In this document: in pieces, positions 36,001 through 38,965 of the stretch
Position numbering within the stretch: the stretch's first letter is position 1
How the letters are laid out: every line of letters begins with the position of its first letter
Source: Oscillospiraceae bacterium
GTDB taxonomy: Bacteria > Bacillota > Clostridia > Oscillospirales > Oscillospiraceae
Length of the DNA: 38,965 nucleotides
NCBI GenBank assembly: GCA_009781515.1
Contig: WQXY01000021.1
Location: 1 to 38,965 of the forward strand
Direction: 5' to 3'
Made by a program: the position numbers and the translations under genes
Notes under the pieces: generated by a model
Told to the model about the DNA's origin: nothing
The model's database searches: none
Seen by the model: the letters and a program-made list of their open reading frames with translations, nothing else

Positions 36001-36576
36001 TCGCACAGGCTCTTCGTGTGCAGGTGAGAAAAAGTCTAAAATGCCGCCGCGTTGGGCAAACTGCCCGGGACCCTCAACCTGTTCGCTTCGGCTGTAGCCG
36101 CAAAGCAGCAGGGTTTCAATCAGCTCGTGAGTATCATATGACTTGCTTGCTTTGAGGCTCATGGATACGCCGCGTAGTTGCTGTGGCGTCAGGGTTCTTT
36201 GTAAAGCAGCACTGATTGACATTACAACAATAGGCGCTTTATGTTCGCACAAAGCTGTAAGTGTTGCAATTCGAGACTGTTCTGCTTGACGGGAAACGCC
36301 CTCGGCACTGCGGAACGTAAATTCTCTTACGTTTAGCGTGAGTGCCTGTTCCATAGTCAAAGAGGCAATATCCCGAGCAAGGCGGTCGGCCTCGTCGTCC
36401 GCAGAGCAAATAACAACAATCGGACGCATGGTTGAAGCCCTGATTGCTGCGGCGGTGTGTGCACGATGAATGTCTGATAGTCCCGATATTACAGCAGGAC
36501 AAGTGCCGCCCTCAATGCTTGCTATAAGCTTTTTGAAGTCGCGGTCTTCTAAGAGTGATTTTGCGAGTGTCAGCAT
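33007..36576 (-). CDS. mfd: Transcription-repair coupling factor Mfd
   Basis: This 1189-residue SF2 translocase removes RNA polymerase stalled at lesions and recruits UvrA. In order it has a UvrB-like N-terminal module, the RNA-polymerase-interaction (CarD-like) domain (SPGDLVVHDQHGIGQF), and the RecG-like translocase. The translocase has Walker A GDVGYGKTEV (K664), VVDEEQRFGV and LSATPIPRTL, followed by VCTTIIESGIDIPN and the TRG/C-terminal domain. The ATG has AGGAG upstream. The last 17 residues (TPAAKAAPPSRAKEARK) come from a two-hairpin repeat at 33014-33065, so the natural C terminus was probably a little shorter or different. Confidence 0.97.
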   Translation of the reverse strand: MLTLAKSLLEDRDFKKLIASIEGGTCPAVISGLSDIHRAHTAAAIRASTMRPIVVICSADDEADRLARDIASLTMEQALTLNVREFTFRSAEGVSRQAEQSRIATLTALCEHKAPIVVMSISAALQRTLTPQQLRGVSMSLKASKSYDTHELIETLLLCGYSRSEQVEGPGQFAQRGGILDFFSPAHEEPVRCEFFGDELDSIGLFDISTQRRTEALSSARIIPVAETLPSLYEGAAGSGAAGLAAALKEHCLRLEKNRSANPTLIANFLSDIDKLEEGRSFSSSDRYIELISKMSTSLDYLSDDTVVIICDPLRVKERADGYLKLLASDCVSLLEDGILESSFVRFSEDWQGLLIHLDKYPVIMTDSFASSEYPIKPRTQLSIDAKRLPSYGGSLETAASEVAHYLEADYKVVLLCQDKRRAIRMREYLEERSISSTLDSSLYALPPEKSCVIALGELSAGMEYPSIQLAVVTEGQIIAPATPRRVKKVKEKTNRERLQSFADLSPGDLVVHDQHGIGQFVGFFKLRVDDVDKDYIKISYAGTDSLYVLSTQLDMVAKYIGAGEEAAPAKLSKLGGTEWAKAKSRAKKAAKEMAKELIKLYAVRQRTPGHPFPADNLWQTEFEDKFGYQETDDQLTSSAEIKSDMEKSIPMDRLLCGDVGYGKTEVALRAVMKCIMGGYQAAILVPTTVLAEQHYVTSMRRFAGYPVNIEVLSRFKTPAQIKRILRDVKAGSVDFVIGTHRLLQKDIEFNKLGLLVVDEEQRFGVSHKERLKSISNHVDVLTLSATPIPRTLNMALSGIRDMSTIEEPPQSRRPVQTYVIEHDNTIICEAIRREISRGGQVYYLHNRIENIDRVAGRLLEMMPDLQLAVAHGRMDEDSLSYVMEQMTAGEIQVLVCTTIIESGIDIPNVNTLIVEDADKLGLAQLHQIRGRVGRSPRRAYAYLTFRRGKLLTEIAEKRLSAIKEFAEFNSGFKIAMRDLEIRGAGTLLGAEQSGHMISVGYDMYLKLLEEAVLEEKGEKPPKRVDCPADLNVSAGIPEKYVPSAQQRMDIYRRIALIRTQEDCDDMVSELVDRYGEPPAQVVTLTSVSMLRSEASMLGVTEISQKEGWLNLKLTDFNMESVSKLYSLPDYSGRVKVLAGTDPAISLKLKGGCVVEEAVKFVRSYGYSVGETTPAAKAAPPSRAKEARK
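33014..33065 (-). repeat. Two-hairpin GC-rich repeat forming the mfd 3' end
   Basis: On minus: CCCCCGCCGC-taaa-GCGGC, then ACCCCCTTCG-cgag-CGAAGGAGG. The architecture (a short palindrome, AC, then a pyrimidine/purine stem) equals that of the elements at 89-146, 314-355 and 6304-6365, but the stem sequences differ. It is probably a related subfamily. Confidence 0.6.
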
Positions 36577-36616
36577 GTAACGCTCCTATAAAAATATTGT
36601 TAAAAATACCACAGAA

Positions 36617-36632
36617 TGTTTCACGTGAAACA
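36617..36632. promoter_or_regulatory. parS: parS site 1 (Spo0J/ParB binding)
   Basis: TGTTTCACGTGAAACA is a perfect 16-bp palindrome, extending to 20 bp with AAT/ATT, and matches the bacterial parS consensus. It lies about 15 kb from the oriC candidate, in the gap downstream of the DUF3784-like gene. ParB and SMC loading here would organise the origin for segregation. Confidence 0.92.
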
Positions 36633-36677
36633 TTTTTTGCTACATATTGTGTTTGTGCTATGCTGGCCTGTGTTCCC

Positions 36678-36764
36678 GACATGTTATGTATGTAGGGGAG
36701 TGATTTGCTTTCTTCTCCGACATGTTGTGTATATATGCTCGTTAGGGTGTTTCGTGAAAATCGC
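36678..36764. repeat. Fragmentary copies of the palindrome-ended element
   Basis: CCGACATGTTATGTATGTA (36677-36695) and CCGACATGTTGTGTATATATG (36718-36738, shown in part) resemble the ends of the element at 36781-36959. GTTTCGTGAAAATCGC after them matches the TTGCGTGAAAAGCGC stretch of the element at 37913. These look like internally deleted copies. Confidence 0.55.
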
Positions 36765-36780
36765 TTGAGGACTTGTGTTT

Positions 36781-36959
36781 CTGCAATGTTATGTATATAT
36801 GTGCGAGTGATTAAGTGGAGCAAATTAGCGAATGTAGGCGAAATGTCAGAAAAGAGCGGGTGATGTCTGAGCGAAGCGAGTTCGGCCGCTCCTGACATGA
36901 GCCGTACAAACGATATTTGCAAAACGTCCAAACGAGAACATATATACATAACATTGCAG
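36781..36959 (-). repeat. Palindrome-ended intergenic element, copy A
   Basis: The ends are perfect 22-bp inverted repeats (36781-36802 and 36938-36959). The inside matches copy B (37913-38087) read in the opposite direction: CGTTTGGACGTT at 36934-36923 and TTTCGCCTACAtTCGCTAATT at 36843-36823, 20 of 21 identical. It has no convincing open frame. It could be a MITE-like element or a large structured site. Confidence 0.75.
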
Positions 36960-37013
36960 TTTCGTGCCGAGGCAATTGCGAAACGCCTAAACGGTCAGAC
37001 ATATATGCCAGAC

Positions 37014-37046
37014 ATAAAAAAGTTGCAACGATAATGTGTGGCAACT
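37014..37046 (-). terminator. Terminator of the DUF3784-like gene
   Basis: On minus, AGTTGC (37046-37041) pairs with GCAACT (37026-37021), followed by TTTTT. The stem overlaps the stop codon of the gene. Confidence 0.5.
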
Positions 37047-37842
37047 AATCAATAAAGTAGGCGTCGAACCGCCACCCCATTAGCACCTTGAAAAGCTCAA
37101 CAGTTTTGCCGCTTTCCTTAAAGCTTATATATATGTCGTTGCCCCGATGTCGCTCAATTCGTATGGTTGGCGAAGATGTGGGGAAGACAAAAAGTAACTG
37201 AGGGCCAAGCTCGTCTGAGCGAAATTCGCCCTTGAGTGCATTCCCTCCAAAACCGTTAGTCCGCCGACCGATGCCAATTTCGCTCATGCTTTCTTGAACA
37301 AGCGTGATGCTGCTGATGTTTTCCATAGGAATTTCCGTGCCATACATTCCTTTTATATGAACTCTGCTGCTGTCGACAAGAACCTCGGGGTCGCGCTCGC
37401 CTTGATAGAACATAACAACTATTCCGGCGCAAATCACAATGCTGACCATGATGCCAAAAGCGATTGCAGCTTTTTTTGCCCTTGACATGGGCATGCGTAC
37501 AAAAACTTCGCTTGGATTTGGAGCGATGCGGAAACGGTTGCCCGTGTTTCCGTATATAACATATCCTATGGAAACCCCTACGACGAGGCCGATTACAATA
37601 TAAAAGAATGTCATGGTTTCGTGATACATCGTTACAGGCAAAAGTAACATCAGCGCGGTCAGCACAATCAAAAACTTGCCGGTTGAGCGGCACAGCGCCT
37701 CGGTATCATATGTTGCTTTTTCTGCAGGGCTCATCATGTTATAGCCCGATATCAGAAAGGCTCCCTTGCCTTGCAGAAGAAATATTGCTGCTATCATCAT
37801 TGGTATAGCAACCGAACCCATTATTATCCACATTAGTAACAT
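37045..37842 (-). CDS. DUF3784-like membrane protein with PH-like C-terminal domain
   Basis: This protein of about 265 residues has at least four membrane segments. The N-terminal part has FLLQGKGAFLISGYNMMSPAEKATYD followed by ALCRSTGKFLI, the pattern of DUF3784 proteins. After the membrane part, about residues 150-265 form a beta-rich domain (VDSSRVHIKGMYGTEIPMENISSITL) like bacterial PH/YcxB-type domains. The function is unknown. The start is ATG 37842, eleven bases after AGGAGG; the upstream GTG overlaps that ribosome site. The gene is bracketed by parS sites and inverted repeat elements. Confidence 0.7.
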   Translation of the reverse strand: MLLMWIIMGSVAIPMMIAAIFLLQGKGAFLISGYNMMSPAEKATYDTEALCRSTGKFLIVLTALMLLLPVTMYHETMTFFYIVIGLVVGVSIGYVIYGNTGNRFRIAPNPSEVFVRMPMSRAKKAAIAFGIMVSIVICAGIVVMFYQGERDPEVLVDSSRVHIKGMYGTEIPMENISSITLVQESMSEIGIGRRTNGFGGNALKGEFRSDELGPQLLFVFPTSSPTIRIERHRGNDIYISFKESGKTVELFKVLMGWRFDAYFID

Positions 37843-37868
37843 AATTGTTAACACCTCCTACTAAATAT

Positions 37869-37884
37869 TGTTTCACGTGAAACA
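37869..37884. promoter_or_regulatory. parS: parS site 2 (Spo0J/ParB binding)
   Basis: This is the same perfect TGTTTCACGTGAAACA as site 1, 1252 bases away. The bases after both sites (CATTTT, then a CATATnTTGTGTT-like run) are also similar, so parS belongs to the duplicated block. It lies just upstream of the DUF3784-like gene. Confidence 0.92.
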
Positions 37885-37912
37885 TTTTATATCCATATGT
37901 TGTGTTCCTGTG

Positions 37913-38087
37913 TTGCTGTTTTGTATATGTGTCCGTTTGGACGTTGCGTGAAAAGCGCTTGTGAGGCTCACATCAGGGTCTCGCGAACTCGCCTATGGCT
38001 CAAACATCGCTCCCCCTTTTCTGATGTTTCGCCTACAATCGCTAATTCACTTCACTCAATCACTCCCACATACACAAGACAGCAACC
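37913..38087 (+). repeat. Palindrome-ended intergenic element, copy B
   Basis: The ends GTTGCTGTTTTGTATATGTG (37913-37932) and CACATACACAAGACAGCAAC (38068-38087) are inverted repeats with two mismatches in 20. The interior is homologous to copy A in inverse orientation. The end sequences of A and B differ from each other, yet within each copy the two ends pair. Confidence 0.75.
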
Positions 38088-38113
38088 AGAAAACAAAGAA
38101 CAATGCTCGAAAA

Positions 38114-38818
38114 CTACAACGGAGATTTTTGTATACGTGCGAACCTGCGGGGATAGCGCTCAGAGGTTTTTGACGTTTTTTTGATAATTACAGCCCTGTG
38201 AACAATGTCAGTGTCCGGTATTGTATAGTCAACACACTTATGTAACTGCGCGCCAAGTGCTTCGATTGCCCGGTGTGCCGCGCGAAGCTCGTCCTCAGAA
38301 TTTACGCTTTTCATTGCGATAAACAAACCTTGTGGTTTTACAAACGGCAGGCAAAGCTCGCACAGCGAGTTTAACTTTGCAACCGCCCGTGATACGCATA
38401 TATCGTACTGCTCCCGCATATCAGCCGTATGTGCCGCTTCTTCGGCTCTGGCGTGAATGCACGCCGCGTCTATATTTATCAAGGCGCATAAATGCTCCAG
38501 AAAATCTATGCGTTTTCTTGTTGCATCAAGCAGAGTCAAGTCAACGGATGGCTCGGCAAGCTTCAAAGGCACTCCCGGGAAACCTGCGCCGCTTCCTATG
38601 TCTATAACTTTTGCGGTTTTGAAGTCTGCGATTGTCAGCAAAGCAATTGAGTCTAAAAAATGCAAATGTGCGACACTTTCAGCTCCCGATATAGCTGTCA
38701 GGTTTACGTTTTCGCCGTGTGTACTGAGCAAATCATAATACGCTTCAAACGCCGCCTCAGTTTCGGGCGGCAGAGTAATATTCAGCTTTTTTGCACCTTG
38801 CAGGGTGATATCAGACAC
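38114..38818 (-). CDS. rsmG: 16S rRNA (guanine-N7) methyltransferase RsmG
   Basis: This 234-residue SAM-dependent methyltransferase (GidB) modifies G527 of 16S rRNA; loss gives low-level streptomycin resistance in many species. VIDIGSGAGFPGVPLKL (about 72-88) is the SAM loop, VNLTAI (about 39-44) precedes it, and VSRAVAKL (about 140-147) and the YPRRFARIQKSPL end are typical. The start is GTG 38818, in frame with and two codons after the mscL stop. Its AGAGGAG ribosome site overlaps that stop and is only about one base from the GTG, unusually close, so the start or mode of initiation (coupling) is uncertain. Confidence 0.93.
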   Translation of the reverse strand: MSDITLQGAKKLNITLPPETEAAFEAYYDLLSTHGENVNLTAISGAESVAHLHFLDSIALLTIADFKTAKVIDIGSGAGFPGVPLKLAEPSVDLTLLDATRKRIDFLEHLCALINIDAACIHARAEEAAHTADMREQYDICVSRAVAKLNSLCELCLPFVKPQGLFIAMKSVNSEDELRAAHRAIEALGAQLHKCVDYTIPDTDIVHRAVIIKKTSKTSERYPRRFARIQKSPL

Positions 38819-38824
38819 ACTCCT

Positions 38825-38965
38825 CTACAGTTTTTTGTCTAAAATATCTCTAATCTCGGTGAGAAGAAGCTCTTCCTTAGTTGGTTTTGGTGGTTCGGGC
38901 GGCTTTTCTTGTTCTTTGTTGTGAAATGCGTTAAGAGCCCTGACAAACAGAAAAACAACAAACGC
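38825..38965 (-). CDS. mscL: Large-conductance mechanosensitive channel MscL (3' part)
   Basis: The last 46 residues are visible; the rest lies beyond the right edge. The end of the second transmembrane helix (AFVVFLFVRALNAF) is followed by a Pro/Glu/Lys-rich linker (EKPPEPPKPTKEE) and the C-terminal helix ELLLTEIRDILDKKL. That closely resembles the EVLLTEIRDLL bundle of MscL. The channel releases solutes under hypo-osmotic shock. It stops at TAG 38825 and is coupled to rsmG. Confidence 0.9.
   Translation of the reverse strand, partial: AFVVFLFVRALNAFHNKEQEKPPEPPKPTKEELLLTEIRDILDKKL

Noticed and set aside
36512-37044. Minus-strand open frames in the gap between mfd and the DUF3784-like gene
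   Set aside because: They run through the palindrome-ended repeat and parS, resemble nothing known, and similar peptides appear from copy B, so they are translated repeats.
36617-37884. CRISPR-like or phage attachment repeats
   Set aside because: Only two copies of the 16-bp palindrome exist and they match parS; there is no regular spacer array, integrase or tRNA-overlapping direct repeat.
37897-38184. Plus-strand open frame downstream of parS site 2
   Set aside because: It is repeat copy B read through, then runs antisense into rsmG.

Overview
The window looks like the replication-origin region of a Bacillota (Firmicutes) genome, most likely an uncultured fibre-degrading gut member of class Clostridia. 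The order dnaA-dnaN-recF-remB-gyrB-gyrA, the SepF/DivIVA division genes, the Gram-positive RemB and PrsA-type lipoprotein families and the two Spo0J/ParB-type parS palindromes support this. No 16S gene is present, so the genus cannot be named. The usual rpmH-rnpA neighbourhood of dnaA is absent; rpsT sits there instead.

Layout. Bases 1-6380 are an AT-rich accessory island bounded on both sides by copies of a GC-rich hairpin repeat. It holds an AbiE-type toxin-antitoxin pair with a readable promoter/operator, a small helix-turn-helix protein overlapping a membrane Ser/Thr kinase with leucine-rich repeats, and a lone GH10 xylanase lipoprotein. Bases 6381-8962 (minus) are miaB and a corrinoid-activator-type ASKHA ATPase. 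Bases 9100-19219 (plus) are a tightly packed run: an alanine-racemase-like protein lacking the PLP lysine, mutL, miaA, an HlyD-like membrane protein, yggS, sepF, divIVA, lspA with a long acidic tail, rluD-type pseudouridine synthase, tadA and an OGG1-type glycosylase. rpsT (19304) and dnaA (19755) follow, each with its own promoter. The oriC candidate is the dnaA-dnaN gap (21084-21320), with a perfect DnaA box and a DnaA-trio-like run. dnaN, recF, remB, gyrB, gyrA and rnhA follow without significant gaps.

From 28747 on, strands alternate: an EAL/HDOD-type protein and tRNA-Leu(CAG) on minus, a DUF1846 protein on plus, then a PrsA-like lipoprotein and mfd on minus. Bases 36577-38113 hold two perfect parS sites embedded in a family of palindrome-ended intergenic repeats that surround a DUF3784-like membrane protein in inverted orientation. 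The window ends with rsmG and the 3' end of mscL on minus.

Functional themes are initiation and segregation of replication (oriC, DnaA, sliding clamp, gyrase, parS), DNA repair (MutL, RecF, OGG, Mfd), tRNA/rRNA modification (MiaA, MiaB, TadA, RluD-type, RsmG) and division (SepF, DivIVA). The points most worth a second look are the parS-containing repeat module, the active-site-less racemase, the HTH/receptor-like kinase pair, the AbiE operator, and interspersed repeats that have become the coding ends of tadA and mfd.
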